Assembly: GCA_949825025.1 (NCBI GenBank)
Contig: OX463785.1
Coordinates: 16,183,971 to 16,247,970 of the forward strand
DNA from: Siphlonurus alternatus
Lineage: Eukaryota > Arthropoda > Insecta > Ephemeroptera > Siphlonuridae
DNA: 64,000 nucleotides
Reading direction: 5' to 3'
A model generated the notes under the pieces. That model was given only the letters and a program-made list of their open reading frames with translations, had not been told where the DNA came from and did no database searches. Positions 50,553 to 63,477 of the stretch are shown piece after piece (within the stretch, counting starts at the first letter, position 1; each line of letters opens with the position of its first letter). The translations under genes and the position numbers were made by a program.

Positions 50553-51607
50553 ATTACATTATCCTTTTATGAAAGGTAAAAAACCTATCTGTTATTACAG
50601 TGGGTTACGTTATTTTTTTTATCGCCAAGTTCTCATTCTTACATCCTAGAAGAAAAAAAATATATTATACTGTATTTGCATTTCCAGCAATTCTACACGG
50701 AATGAAAATTTACATTCTTCCATTTTCAAAAAAAGGTTCATTATTGACTTGCTTATCATTAATTATAAGCCTTAATAATCAGAAATGAGAGTTTGAAACT
50801 GGGAAGTCTGAGAACTTTTTATTTCTAGTGTACAGTACTGTGTGCTACCGGTAATATGTGTACCTTTTGGCAGTTGTATATTTTATACAGTTAAGAAGTT
50901 GAATATTTTAGGATTTGCTATTTCATCACTTTTATAATTAGCTACGTGTCCTCAAATTGCAAACATGTTTGAACTTCCTTGCCAAGAGATCAGTGCAGGA
51001 TATTATTATGACAGTTTGGAGTTTTATGTACAGTAAATTACATGTATAAAGAATCATGGTTTTAGTACCTCGTTGGATCGAGTCATGAACTTTGCTAAAA
51101 AAATTTAATTGAGCATGTAAAATTTATGAAAAAATGCGTGCTTTAATGGTCCCCATTCTAATAACCATAGTCTAATTGCAAAAATAAATTAAATTAATAA
51201 AACAATTTTATCTTTTAAATATATTTTTTCCTTGCATACATATTATATCAGTTTGTAATAATTTTGCAAGTTAACAAATAAAAAGCTTCAGTACACTTGT
51301 TAGTCCAGAATCTTTCCTTCGACAGGTATATATCAATAGCATGCTAATAGAAACATTTTCTAAGGCAAGACCTGTACTGTATGCTAATTAAATTACATGT
51401 ACCGATGGACCACAAAAAATGCCTATACACAAGCCTTATGGGTGACATCATAAAATACGTTTGGCATCAAGTTATGAGTGATAAGAGAAGGCAGTATTGA
51501 ATGACCTTCTATCAATCAACTTCATAGATACAATACACATCGTTGCCGATACCATGTAAACAAATAGGCATTTTTTGTGGTCCCGTAGGTACAGTATATT
51601 TAATTTG
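50553..51607. other. Coronin intron, no element recognised
   Basis: AT-rich. The repeated phrases ACCGATGGACCACAAAAAATGCC (near 51400) and GGCATTTTTTGTGGTCCCGTAGGTAC (near 51568) are inverted copies about 170 bp apart and may mark a further small MITE. Confidence 0.45.
51398..51595. mobile_element. Possible small MITE in coronin intron
   Basis: TGTACCGATGGACCACAAAA and TTTTGTGGTCCCGTAGGTAC are inverted ends about 200 bp apart; the inside also has weak inverted similarity. It abuts the next element. Confidence 0.6.
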
Positions 51608-51829
51608 ATGTACACCTCTGGACAGCATGAATTTTATTCCTGCCTCATCTGCGTGAGTTGCAGCTCCAATATAGACAGAAAGATGCAAATTTGCTATTTT
51701 GAAGTAAGAACATCCAGTCTATCAATATCAAAAGAGTTTTGGTTTACCATACCTCCATAGACTGCGCGGTAACTAATTAACACCTACAAACCAAGTAAGA
51801 GTAAAGTTCGTGGTGTCCAGAGGTGTCAT
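51608..51829. mobile_element. MITE family with TGTACACCTCTGGACA ends, copy 2
   Basis: Left end TGTACACCTCTGGACAGCAT, right end GTGGTGTCCAGAGGTGTCAT. The internal CCAGTCTATCAATATCAAAA is shared with copy 1 at 6904. Directly followed by a foldback element at 51834. Confidence 0.8.
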
Positions 51830-51833
51830 GTTT

Positions 51834-52193
51834 GGAGTATCGACCTCATTTTTTTTATTACAGAAATGGATAGAGCGTGCAACGTTATGCTACTCTGATT
51901 TTTTTCAAATTTTTAGAGCCCGGAAACTAGTTTTAAAAAATTATTGAAAGTTCTTTTTGTGACGTCACGAGACGCCGCTCCTTAAGAAAATTATTATTAT
52001 TAGTCTTTTATTAAACACAGAAAGTGTACATAAGAAAATTATAGGACTTGCCGCCTCGTGATGTCACAAAAAAGACTCAATAATTTTTTAAAAATACTTC
52101 CCGGGCTCTAAAAAATCTGAAAAAAAATCAGGGTAGCATAACTTTGCACGCTCTATCCATTTCTGCAATAAATAAATTTGAGGTCGATACTCC
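51834..52193. mobile_element. Foldback element family, copy (e), with CRE in centre
   Basis: The ends GGAGTATCGACCTCA and TGAGGTCGATACTCC are inverted; the arms carry GCAGAAATGGATAGAGCG-type and GCTACTCTGATTTTTTTC-type sequence. The centre has GTGACGTCACGAGACGCC on the left and a diverged complement (GCCTCGTGATGTCAC) on the right. Confidence 0.85.
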
Positions 52194-54303
52194 ATTATAA
52201 TATGTACTGTACATGAAAGAATACAAAAATATACCATAATAATCAATGATAACGTATATTTATTTATATGAAGTTATAAAAATTGATGTTTACAAAAGAA
52301 AATTATAATTTTGACCAAATTAGGACATGGGCAAGTTCTTCCTGCTGTAGTGACTTCCTTTGTCGTTAAGCATTGTTTTTGTTAAGATCAAACCACTTCC
52401 TTCACTTGCTCTAACTCTGGGATAAATCTGGATATTCTGGATAATGAAATTACTGGAGTTTACGTTGCTGTAATTGGTTTAGCAACAAGGAACAAGATTG
52501 TGGATATGTGTAATGAGAAATTTAAGCCGTAAGTGAGGAAGGGCTTTATCAATTTTTTTTTTTTTTTTTTTTAATTGACTCGTAGACCCAACTTTGCTAT
52601 CACTATACTTATTATATTATGTATTTACATTTGTGTTGCAATTAGTTGTGCACATATTATTTATACACATTAAATAGAAATGAACTTTTTAAAAATAAAA
52701 TAGATAAAAATATTCAAAGGGTTCTTAATTTTATATTCTGTCATAAAAATACTAAAACATTTATTTTATGGAGTCTGCAGCACAGTAAAATAATATCATT
52801 TAAATCTTAAATGTTTATTTAGCAGCATTTCACAATGAATTCATTTATAGGTATTTGGGTAGCTGCAGTAACACCATATTTATAAAAAATAAATAATTTA
52901 CATTTTATATTGGCATCAGATTTTTTGACAAACAGATTATAGGTGAAAGAAAATCATTTTCCCATAAATACAGTACTGTAACTGCTTTTTTTTTTTCTTT
53001 ATCAAACTGTAAATATTGAACAGTACTGCTGCAGAGTAAACATTATTCTAGTGATAACACCAAGATATTTCATCATAAGTCACAGAAGTAATTTAAAACA
53101 AATCAATACTTGTCTAACATAATTTATTAATATAAAAAAAGTTCTATTTTTATAAATTTTTGGCTCTGTTTTATTATTTATGGCATTGTACCAACTGTTA
53201 TAAATTTAATTAGGGCTAAATTTATTTATAACTATAATTATAACCTATAGCAACTAGTAATTTCTATAACTATAAAGGGTCATGGTATATTTGATCTTTG
53301 CTTCGAATGTTGCAATAACTTATAATATAAACATTACTTACTTATTATCATACATTTTTACCACAACGGAAAAAATATTTATTTTCCTAACAGGAAATAT
53401 TTCAACAGGAAATTTATTTTCCCCTTCCTATTGATATAAAAAAAACTTGTGGCTTTGTGATATTGTTTTTTTATGTGGCAAGATTTTTTTTTAACTTCCT
53501 AACTATAGTGCGCATGTTTAACTATACATATTTTTTTATTTGTACCATTTCATCATAATAGATATCAAGGGGGGACCAAATATTTTTTTGTCATTTATTT
53601 TAGTTGATGAAATTGTATTGATATAAATTATAAATAAATATAAAAAAAAATCTTATTTAGTTATTCCTATTTATCTAAATTCGCAATTAACATTTTAACA
53701 CAAATATTAGCGTAAACTTTCGCAAACAAATTTTTATAAGTACACATGAACTAAATCTTTATTGCATTAAAAATTACAAAGCCAAGCCTCTTGCAGTTTA
53801 CTTGTATATTTATTTACCGATTATAAATATTTTATAAATCATATAATTATTAATTTTAATTAATTAATTTTGCATTTAAAGTTTAAAATGTTGAAAATAG
53901 TGTCAAAAAAACTATTATAGGGCATAGTTCAATAATAATGTATATTATATAAATCTCTCAAGCAAAAGTTTTTAAAAAATTGGAACACTGCAGCAGAAAA
54001 CGTACATTTTTGCAATAAACCAACATTAAAATAAAATTACAGTAAATTACATTAAAATATAAATTCTCACAAATAATTTTCTTTTAAATATGTATTTTTT
54101 TTAATGTTTATTTTTTATCACCAAAAACAAGTCCAACACCTTAATAAAAAAATTTAACATATGTTTTTTAACTAAACATTAAAAAATAAATAACAATAAA
54201 CTATTATTTACTGTTCTTTTACACTTTTAAAGTATATAATTATTATCTTTTAACTTTTTGTAGTATCAGGTTTAGCTTTTAGCTAGATTATACTTTAGTT
54301 TCC

Positions 54304-54338
<35 letters not shown>

Positions 54339-54684
54339 CTCTCGCTGGGGGTCCTTATGTTATAGTAGCGTCTGAGCCCTTCAGAGGGAAGGGGGAGAGA
54401 GAAGATTGCGTGCAACTACGCGGAGGCATGTTTCCCGCGTGACCCGTTATTTCAGACGGACGCGCCATGCATGCATGCTCTATGCAAATCACGACTACTT
54501 GCTATTGTAAAAAAAGTTTTTTTATTTTATTATTTACAGTTTAATTAACTTAAAATTCCTTGAGTTACAGATTAATAAGGATATACATTTTTTCTTTATT
54601 CTAACACTGCATGAAAATATGGTTATTACTCCATACTAGTTAATAATGTTACCTTGACTTATTTGAATTCATACTGTATGGTAA
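52194..54684. other. Coronin intron (probable), AT-rich
   Basis: No exon, RNA gene or clear element found. A/T homopolymer runs, the longest poly-T at about 54308-54339. Confidence 0.5.
54340..54490. other. GC-rich patch after poly-T, unidentified
   Basis: A sharp GC rise just after a poly-T run, ending in ATGCATGCATGC-type repeats and an ATGCAAAT octamer. No open frame. It could be the body of an unrecognised antisense SINE with the poly-T as its tail. Confidence 0.35.
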
Positions 54685-54733
54685 TGGAGTATCGACCTTT
54701 TTATTGCAGAAATGGATAGAGAGTTCTCGAGTT
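54685..54733 (+). mobile_element. Solo end of a foldback element (f)
   Basis: GGAGTATCGACC then TTTTTATTGCAGAAATGG, as at 51834; the rest of the element is missing. Confidence 0.65.
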
Positions 54734-56884
54734 GAAATAATTGTCCTCTTTTATCCACTTACAATGTCTCTTCTTGTCTAATTTCATCCTATTTTGCATC
54801 ATATCCGAAGGAAAAAGAACGAAATTATGTCCTCTTTCCTCTTATTGAGCATGAAATGATAGAAAAATGTCTCTTTTCATCCTCACTTTGAGCGAGAAAT
54901 AAATAAAATGTATTTAATTAAAAAGACTTAAAAAGATTATGTTTAGACTTTTAAAGGATGAGTTAAAGATGTAAATTTTTCAACTAAGGGAAGTCACTTA
55001 TTAGTCATTTTATTCACCTGTCATGACTCACATACAATGACTGAATTAAAAATTTTGCAAGGAGCGGAAACACGTACAAAATATCTAAAGGGAATTTTAA
55101 TTTTATCATACTGTTGTATTATTTTTTTGATGAAAGGATATTATAAATTTATTATTATTGTTAATTAAATTTGATATAAAGGTATATAATTTCTTCTATT
55201 ATATTATAATATCATATTAACATATTATAAACCACAGTTTTTTTATTATTAATATATTATTTATAAAGCCGCAAATAAGAATATAATGGTTGCATATTTT
55301 TTATTATTAATATAAATTATATATATCATCTTTCAATAATACACCATATTTTATTTATATAATAGTTCTGACTAATACATGACTCATGTTTTTCTTGTAC
55401 TATTATTTTTTTTTTAAATATAAACATACGAAATAGTTATTTTAAAATGGTGATTTAAATTTTATTAATAGTTATAGTACAATAGTGAGAGTGTTGCTAT
55501 TTTTTTTTCTGGTCTCAAGCCCTTCAAGAACTTAAGTATTCATAAGTTCTTTCAGTAATCTTCTTACTTGTTACTATTGATTTTTTTTTTTATTTTCTCA
55601 TCAACTTTGTAAAAAAACATGAAAAAGGTGTCAAAATTTTTAACTCTAACGTAAATATTTACTTTTATTTTAAAAACTTATAGCTTATCAATAACAAAGA
55701 AAAGCCGCAATAAAAAAGATCTTCCTTTTATTAAATATAAAACTGATACTACAAAAATATTTCTTCCGTAGATATAACTTTGTTAGTTTTAAAAAGATAA
55801 AATATTATTTCGTAATATTGAAAATACTACAAAACTTATTTAGACACTGCATGATCTTCGTGGAAAATTATTTCTGTGAGGCTTACACACAAGGTGTAGT
55901 TCAAGTTGGGTAAAAGTACCCACCTTTACCCACCTTGGGTACAGTATAACAGATCTTAGAATACCTGTAGACACTATGGCACCTAGCTTTCCAGACAGTC
56001 GCCATCCTATTCTGGCTGGGATAAAAAACAAAAGACGATCGCCGCGCGTAATCGAATCTGTAATAATGTAGTGGACAATTTACAGTATGTTGTAGCTTCA
56101 GTGTATGCAATTATTTAACGATAAAAATATTTAAATTGTTTTCTTGGATGAATCTCATGTTTAAATTTTTAGCTTTTTATTAGAAATAAACGCACAGTGC
56201 GGGTTAGGAGAGAAGTATGAAGTTATTTTTTAACTATAATTATATAGTTATACATTGTAATTTTATAATAATTAAGCAATAAATTTTACATTAATTTTAA
56301 TTAATTTTACGCCGCGTGTATGTGGATGAATAATAATTAAACTCTATAGAATAAGCACTGAAAATCGTGATTTAAATTTTCACATTATTTTGCCAGGTTT
56401 ACGGAATAACAATGTATCTGTATGTCATCATTTCAATTGTAGGTTAACTTGCTAAACAAAATAATCGTCATCAGTGTGTGTGAGATTCTGGCAATTACAT
56501 GCTTTCCCCCATCTCTCCTCGCTCGCGGCTGTTCGCCAGCCCACGCGGTGATGTGAGGTGCCATAGCCAGCAGGCACTATCGCCGTCAGAAATGTCTAAC
56601 CTTGTTAAAGATGCTTAATTAATTTGGAGCTCATTAACTAGTGATCAAAAGGGATGGAAGTTTCAGTAATCAAAATCGTGTGTTATAGAAGATAATTTTA
56701 CTGCAAATTTTCATTTATAACAAACTGCTCTTTCATCAAGACTGTATTTTTTGTAGCTTTCTAAATTATTTAATTAATTTACAACACTTAATTACTGTAC
56801 GTTTTGTCCTAAATTCTGCAAAGTCAAATAAAGGGCGGTGACCAAAGAAAACGGACTTGTATATTATATAGAGATACGTAAACA
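54734..56884. other. Coronin intron (probable), no supported feature
   Basis: Mostly AT-rich. 55880-56060 and 56500-56610 are GC-richer with CpGs. The minus-strand readings at 55840-56110 are not recognised. No coronin WD40 exon could be matched here. Confidence 0.45.
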
Positions 56885-57265
56885 AATTTGTGAGGCAATG
56901 GACTTATGACTTTTTACCAATAGATGACCCAGTAACGACTTCAACATATATAATTATCTGGATTATACGTATATATAGTTTAGAAAATGAAATTGGTTTG
57001 AATGTGCCTTCTTCTTGCGACCTTATATATAGATATGATCTCGGTCTTGATAAGGGGACGGTAATTTAGAAAATGATATTACATTGAAAGTATAATGGAC
57101 TTAAATCCTCTTCTCTCGACCATATATACCGATGTGGTGTTGATAAGGAAACAGTGACCTGAAGGGACGGTATTTTGGAAAATGACATTAGATTGAAGAT
57201 GTAATGGACTTATGTCCTCTTTCCTTGACCTGAGCAATGTGACCTCGGTGTTGATGAGAGGACGA
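56885..57265. repeat. Diverged tandem repeat, unit about 100 bp
   Basis: Phrases recur in order: TTAGAAAATGA, ATTGAA, AATGGACTTA, TCCTCTT, TTGACC/TCGACC, TGTTGATAAGG. About three to four units with varied spacing. The minus-strand 75-codon reading follows the repeat and is not a gene. Confidence 0.65.
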
Positions 57266-57927
57266 TAGTTTAGAAGGCGAGAGTAGAGTGGCGTACACGA
57301 TGACACACTTGCTTCGAGCCTCCTTGGCGCTGGCGAGTCATCCGCTATTTTAGGAGACTACATGCTAATTTATTCAGAGTTAGAAAAAAAAAACTACAAT
57401 CACGCGATTGTTTTAATTTTAAAACACAAGTTTAATTAAATTATTTTTTTATTAAATTGAAATATGTTAGCAATAATTTTTAACGGGTTGTTGTAATATA
57501 TTTTATGCGAAAGTTATAACGTGCTATATTGTATATTTATTATTTATGTTTCTGACATGTTCTTTTAATTAAAATTTTAATTATTAAATTGCAAATATTT
57601 ATTTATATGATTATAATTTACTCAGTCGCCAGTAGACGATAATTAAATTTTGATTATATAATGTAATAAATTTAATCAAAATGTTTTTATAAATCATTAA
57701 CTGTTCAAAAAGTTATAAAACCAAAATACAATTAAAGGTCTAAAATTACAAACTAGTGTCTTATCTTATTGGAATACAGTTTCTTACTTTGAAAATTTTA
57801 CATCTTTTCGTATATAGTTGCTGCATTAGCCTTTCTCGAAAAATGCGATATCCTTTCTGGTCTATCTTTTTGCTTGCCGGTGGACCATTGAGTGATTCAT
57901 CAATGTAAAAATATCAAATACACAAAC
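57266..57927. other. AT-rich non-coding DNA
   Basis: Nothing recognised. Confidence 0.45.
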
Positions 57928-58132
57928 TGTACACCTCTGGACACTACGAACTTTACTCGTGCTCTCTTAACCATGCAGCCTATAGAGGCATGGCGAACCA
58001 AAACTATTTTGATGTTGATAGACTGGGTGCTCTTTTTACCTTATCCAAAATTAAAAATCTGCATCTCTGTCTATTGAAGCTGCAGCTCTAGTGAGACAGG
58101 AATAAAAATCGTGCTATCCAGCAGAAGTGTAC
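57928..58132. mobile_element. MITE family with TGTACACCTCTGGACA ends, copy 3
   Basis: The left end TGTACACCTCTGGACACTAC is intact and the right end (GTGCTATCCAGCAGAAGTGTAC) is diverged. Relative to copies 1 and 2 the inside is inverted (TATTTTGATGTTGATAGACT, GGGTGCTC). Confidence 0.75.
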
Positions 58133-59514
58133 GTAGTCATTTATTTGGAGAATTAGTGACTATCTTTTTAATCATGAAGTGGGCGTGGCATTAATTATTT
58201 TGTGCAATTTTTTAATAGTTATTTAAAAATTAAGGTCAGTGATGATTAAAAAGGCGTTAACTAAAAATTAAATTACATGTACTTTATTTTCATTCATGTT
58301 AAAATTGAAAAAATCTTCCTCAAAATCAATCAATCAATAATGTAAACAAGAACTACTATAGTGTCGTCGCTGTCGTCTAGCTAATAGAAAAAATAAATAT
58401 ATAACATGGAATATAAAACTGAATAAATTATTTAATGATATTATAATAAAAATAACAAGAAAAATACTATAGCTATATATCAAATTAATTTTATTTTAAA
58501 ATAATTCAAATTAACATCCTTTATTAATAGTATCTATGTATACCATCATAATATAGGCTTAACATGATTTGATAAGAAGTGTGCATGCAACTGATAATTA
58601 ATGCATTTCTCATCATTATATTTATTCTTATATGAATAAATATAATAAAACATGTATTAAAAAACTGTAAAACATAAATCTTAATTATAACTTTTTTAAT
58701 AATAAACATTTTATTAAAAATCCACATTACAAATTAAATAATTAAAATCTCTTGTTAATTATGAACAGGTCTTTAATTAAAGTTCTATAAAACTGCAACG
58801 AATTTCCTCTCTCTATATATTTTTTTTTTATTGGAGACACACGAAGCTATAAATGAAAGTTGTGTATAAATATCAAGAAACAACGAGATTTTTAATTAAC
58901 TTTAACACTATAAATAATGCTTCATGATTCGCTGATTTTAAATTAATTGAAAATACTTTATAAAAATTATTTTTAAAGCTTCGCATTTTATTTATTTATT
59001 TAATATTTTTTTATGAAGTACTGTACTTCTGTGAAATCTGTTTATATACTTTATACTTTGTAAGATTTACTCAAGACATCTTGAAGAAACTGTTTCATTT
59101 TGTATTATTTTAAACATTAATAAAAAAAAGGTTTTGAAATTAGACCACAAGTTAAAATTGTGAGAAAAAAGACGGAGGATGAAGAGAATTAGGTTAAGGG
59201 AGCTGTGATGCGTTCGCGTGTTAGAACAACTTAGTCCGCAGCTTCAATTTTATTACCAGTTTCTAGGAGTTTTTACTAAGAGCGGATGAGAAGTGTTGCC
59301 AACATTATACTGCTAAAATAAATCACTAAAATAATACTTTTGCATGTTCAGTTTGTAAGAGCTGTCTAAATGAGAAACATACGATCTCATGCAATGCGAT
59401 ACGAAACAAAGCTGTGTGCGTGCGTACACCTGATCGCATCTTAGGTTTTTAATTTTTTTATCATACGATGCGAAATCATGCGATACTGTGCGAGGCAGCC
59501 CTAAGTGATTAGAA
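58133..59514. other. AT-rich non-coding DNA
   Basis: No supported gene. 59355-59508 has weak inverted similarity around ATACGATC/GCATCGTAT-type motifs and may be a decayed hairpin. Confidence 0.4.
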
Positions 59515-59846
59515 AATGGACAACATACATGAAAAATTTTTACTACTGAAATGAATAGAGGGTACAAAATTATGCTACTCTAAATTTTTTCAGATTTTTT
59601 TGAGACCTAGAACTATTTTTAAATCATTATTGAAAGTGCGGCCACGCCCCCTGGAGGCGTCAATAGGCGTCCAGTCTCTATCCTTTTTATTAAGGATTCA
59701 GGGGTGCCAACTTAATTTACAGAACTTGCAATAATTATTTAAAAAAAGTTCCGGGACTCAAAAAAATCTGAAAAAATTCAAAGTAACATAATTTGGTACC
59801 CTCTATTCATTTCTGTAATAAAAAATTTCATGTATGTTGTCCATTA
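59515..59846. mobile_element. Foldback element family, copy (g), intact
   Basis: The ends TGGACAACATACATGAAA and CATGTATGTTGTCCA are inverted. Arms and centre (GCGTCAATAGGCGTCCAGTC) match copy (d) at 47478, with the centre in the opposite orientation. Confidence 0.87.
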
Positions 59847-60556
59847 TATATTAATCAAATATGTCCAGCGAATTTAGAGTACAAAAAAAATATGTTCAGC
59901 CATTCTTTTAAGATGACTAATGTTATATGTTATGTTATATTTAAAATTTAAATGGGCCATGCGCTTACGCCTTCACAGGGTAAATTACCCCCCTTCCCTT
60001 AGAAATACCTCCCTCCCCACGTCGTCCAAATGTGAACCTTCTAGGTCGACCCTAGAAATATAGAGAGAGCATAATATGCATGCAGCTTAAATTAACTAAT
60101 TCCGTACATAAAGAAATGACGTAAGGTCAATCCAGAAGAGACTAAAATTTGTGGTTTATTTGGTCCATTTATAGCTCATGAAACCAGCATACAGTTCCAA
60201 AACCCAACATGAGTACCGTAGTGATGGCCCTAGATCTCAAAAGAAAAAAAAAATCTAATGGACTTCATACGAACACTTCATATATAAGCAATCTTATATT
60301 CCTATATTCTTATATTCTTATATTTGGATAAGCAATCTTTCTTTCCTATGAATCAGCTAAATAATAATTTGAGTTGTTACAAGTTGCAATTAAGTAAATT
60401 CGCTAAAAAAATCGGATAAATAGAGGACATGACTGTACTATTAGTCCAGTAAAATTAAGTTTTGACCCGGAAAAAATTATTAAATTTTTGAAACTTTCAG
60501 GGTCGATGTAGACTAATGTTCTAGATCACATACTCAAAATCCCCCAAAATCCCTCT
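59847..60556. other. Non-coding DNA before the large inverted repeat
   Basis: No gene seen. 59955-60060 is GC-richer. The left arm of the large inverted repeat may extend back into 60460-60556, but its partner would lie outside the window. Confidence 0.4.
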
Positions 60557-61085
60557 GGGGCATTTCCGGTTACCCTTAAAAAATGGCGACCAAAAAGCAC
60601 TTTTTTAAAAAATTCGTAATTAAATCCCTAATTAAGCTAGGTTAAAAATTTTAGCAGATAATTAAAGCTAAGAGTTGACATTAACAGGAAAATTAAAAAC
60701 ATTTTAAAATTTAGAAGTAAATTGGTGTTTAATCGGTGATTAAGTAAATTTTTATCCATCGCTCGCGGATAGATTGTAAAAAAAAGAATGGAAATAATTT
60801 TTTTATGAAAAAAAGCTTCAAGTAAAAAACGTAGCTTATATTTTCTAGTTTTTGTAACTGTCATTAACTTTAATTCACGTTTATATTTAACGGAGATATG
60901 AGCGGATCAAGAAGAGCGCGCGTAGTCGCTCGGACGTTCAAACGGCAGTACAGCCGCCCGCTAGCCCGCTATGCATGCATTTAGGCTTGCGCGCTCTCTT
61001 GTCGCTTGCTTTACTTATGTCGTGCAAATATTATATGAAGTATGGGGGTAGTAAAACCCAATTTACCCCCTTCTCCACCCCGAAA
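60557..61085 (+). repeat. Left arm of a large inverted repeat
   Basis: Runs from GGGGCATTTCCGGTTACCC to ACCCCCTTCTCCACCCCG and matches the reverse complement of 63478-64000 almost base for base over more than 500 bp. Contains a GC-rich block (60900-61020) with GAGCGCGCGTAGTCGC and ATGCATGCAT. The minus-strand reading at 60637-60864 is a shadow. Confidence 0.93.
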
Positions 61086-61248
61086 AATGAACATCCCTGT
61101 ACGAGGAATGCTATATTTTGAATTTTGTTTATTTAAGAATAAAACAAATTAACACTTTAAAAGCAATTGCATCATGCATTAATGTTGAAACTTTATTATT
61201 TTTATTGCCTCATAATAATTTATTAAAATGATTTTTGAAATGTAACAA

Positions 61249-61393
61249 TAGGTCGGTTCGTAAATGCAGAATCGATTCATGAATCAATAATGAAATTAGA
61301 AATTATTGATGGAGTTAACATTTTCTACCGAGGGAACATAATTATGGTTCCTCTATATAATGTTTTTTTATTGTGTATTTACGAACAGACCTA
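61249..61393. mobile_element. TA-flanked MITE, copy 2 of the 8325 family
   Basis: The ends AGGTCGGTTCGTAAAT and ATTTACGAACAGACCT match the element at 8325-8449. The inside is different and less perfectly paired. It lies within the spacer of the large inverted repeat. Confidence 0.8.
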
Positions 61394-61899
61394 GAAAAAA
61401 AACACACGATATAATAACATATAGGTGCCATGATAATGCATTTGATGTAATTAGATTTAATGAAAAAATAAAATATCACAATAAAATATAGTTATTGAGA
61501 GTCCAAAATGAAGAGTAACATTGCAATTTTAATTGCCAGGGAAAATTGTTCTTAAGGAATTTGTTAATATATATAAATATAAAGGGGTCAAAATTGTCAA
61601 GCTGAGCATTCAACAGATTTTTATTCTATATATAGAAGAAGTGTCATACACGATACACTCATAGTTCTTGACAACTATATCAATCCAATTATACATTATA
61701 CGATTATATAAAGTGTTAAAATTAAAAAAGAACTAAAAATGTGGTTATCATAATATGATAACATATTATGTCTCTGGTGGCAATGGGGATCGACTGTTAA
61801 TATTAATATGTACTGCACTTCACAGGAGGTGTTGTAGGTAGTGATAGTAGTGTACTCCCGGACACAGTGAACATTAAACATTAATTATACCTACTGATG
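61394..61899. other. Spacer of the large inverted repeat, nothing recognised
   Basis: AT-rich with no open frame of note. Confidence 0.4.
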
Positions 61900-62205
61900 G
61901 GGGGCAATGCCACGCAGCCTATGAAAAATTATTAAAGCCTGTATTACACCATATAATTTTTCCTTGCAAGAAAATTTCAACTCCATACAAACAAATGGAG
62001 TTGAAGCTTTCTTGTAAGGAAAATTTGGATACAATAAGTAGAAAAATTGTATCGTGTAATACCGGCTTAAGCTAGAACGATTTTGGGAAAGCAAACTAGG
62101 TGCTCTTCTTAACCCTTCCAAAATTGCAAATCGCATCTCTTTCAGCTGCATCTCCAGCAAATAAGATTGTGGGTTAAATATCATGCTGTCCCATAGGCCA
62201 CATCT
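61900..62205. mobile_element. MITE family of 6904/51608, copy 4, interrupted
   Basis: GCCACGCAGCCTATG on the left and GGTGCTCTTCTTAACCCTTC, AAATTGCAAATCGCATCTC and GCTGTCCCATAGG on the right match the family. The middle is replaced by a TTAA-flanked MITE at 61932-62070. Confidence 0.65.
61932..62070. mobile_element. TTAA-flanked MITE, copy 1, nested
   Basis: The ends TTAAAGCCTGTATTACACC and CGTGTAATACCGGCTTAA are inverted, with inner arms CCTTGCAAGAAAATTTCAAC and its complement. TTAA at each edge points to piggyBac-type transposition. Confidence 0.85.
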
Positions 62206-62374
62206 TACACGATTACGGAATAAGTAATACTTTATTACTATACATTAATTGTTGAGAACCTGTGATAACTTTTCCGAGAAATGCATGCAATCCATATATG
62301 TAAGCGTATTACTGTATGTAAAATAAAATTGACTTATCAAAGTTAAATAAATAATATCATTTATTAAATGAATA

Positions 62375-62544
62375 TTATACGATACAATTTTTCTAAATAT
62401 TGCATACAATTTTTCCTTACAAGAAAATTGAACTCCATTTGTTTGTATGGAGATGAAATTTTCTTGTAAGGAAAAATTGTATTAAATAGTTGGAAAAATT
62501 GTATTAAATAGTTGGAAAAATTGTATCGTGTAATACCGGCTTAA
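62375..62544. mobile_element. TTAA-flanked MITE, copy 2, left end lost
   Basis: Same inner palindrome as 61932-62070 (CCTTACAAGAAAATT and complement) and same right end CGTGTAATACCGGCTTAA. The left terminus begins only at ACGATACAATTTTT. A 22-bp stretch (TAGTTGGAAAAATTGTAT...) is duplicated in tandem near the right end. Confidence 0.8.
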
Positions 62545-63057
62545 TACAGGCCTTAAACTTTTAACTATACTCGCATTCAATTAAATTTAGAGTATAAAAA
62601 TTGATACATAAAATATTTGTTTTACATTAATAATTTACGTGATTAACTCATTATATAAGATCTAATATAACACCTAATATTTAAATTAATTTTACAAGAA
62701 ATGTACCATATTTATTATATATTATTTTTGTACTGTATATCCCCATTCATCAATCAAAATGTTATTTCACTAAACGTTACATTGCAAATTATTTTACTAT
62801 AAAATGGTATGCATTATTTACTTGAGAACAATGTATTGAAATTAAATTTTCAAGACAATTTTATTAAATAATATACATATATTATACATACGCATTTGAC
62901 GCAAAATTCTCGTATGGTACGATAATATAACATTTATTAATAATTATATTAATTATTCAAGTAAAAATTTCCGTTCTATAACAGCCCATGTGGCAAATGA
63001 AAAAGATTTAAAAGATTGATGAGCAGTTCACTCATTAAAAACAAAAACTAAAAAGTT
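62545..63057. other. Spacer of the large inverted repeat, AT-rich
   Basis: No feature recognised. Confidence 0.4.
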
Positions 63058-63382
63058 TACGTTTCGCGGAGTCTTCAAGAGCGGGGATTGCCCCGGCCAT
63101 GCAATCTATCCCAGCACTTGCCTACGACTGAGGGAAACGTGGAAACCTCAACTAAAATAAGACGCTTTGTCAATGGACTGTAAGTACAATGGTAAAAGGT
63201 AAAAAGCCATGCAGGGGAACTACATGGTTGGTGAAAAACAGCAATGATTTACCCCAGGGTGAGAAACGTTACTTCTATTGAAAATGCAATGATCACCAAT
63301 CCAACTAGTAACCACGCTCAGCGTTGCTTGACTTCGGTGATCTGACGAGACCCGGTCAAACGCACTATACGCCATACCTTCC
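63058..63382 (-). mobile_element. 5S rRNA-derived SINE, copy 3, tail-truncated
   Basis: The 5S-like head is kept (GATCACCGAAGTCAAGCAAC, then TTGGATTGGTGATC with a changed box C). The body matches copies 1 and 2, but the CCCTATAGGGTAC tail is missing and small indels occur. Confidence 0.82.
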
Positions 63383-63477
63383 ACAAAAATTATAAATTTA
63401 ATGTTTTACAAAATGCCATAACATGGCATTCATTATCTATAATATAGATATCATAATCTTAATTCACATTATGCAGA

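Noticed and set aside
55840..56110. A coronin exon or a minus-strand gene
   Set aside because: Neither strand matches coronin WD40 sequence, no proper splice sites frame it, and the 63- and 69-codon readings are unrecognised.
60900..61000. CpG-rich block in the inverted repeat as a gene promoter
   Set aside because: The same block occurs in the opposite arm and belongs to the repeat.
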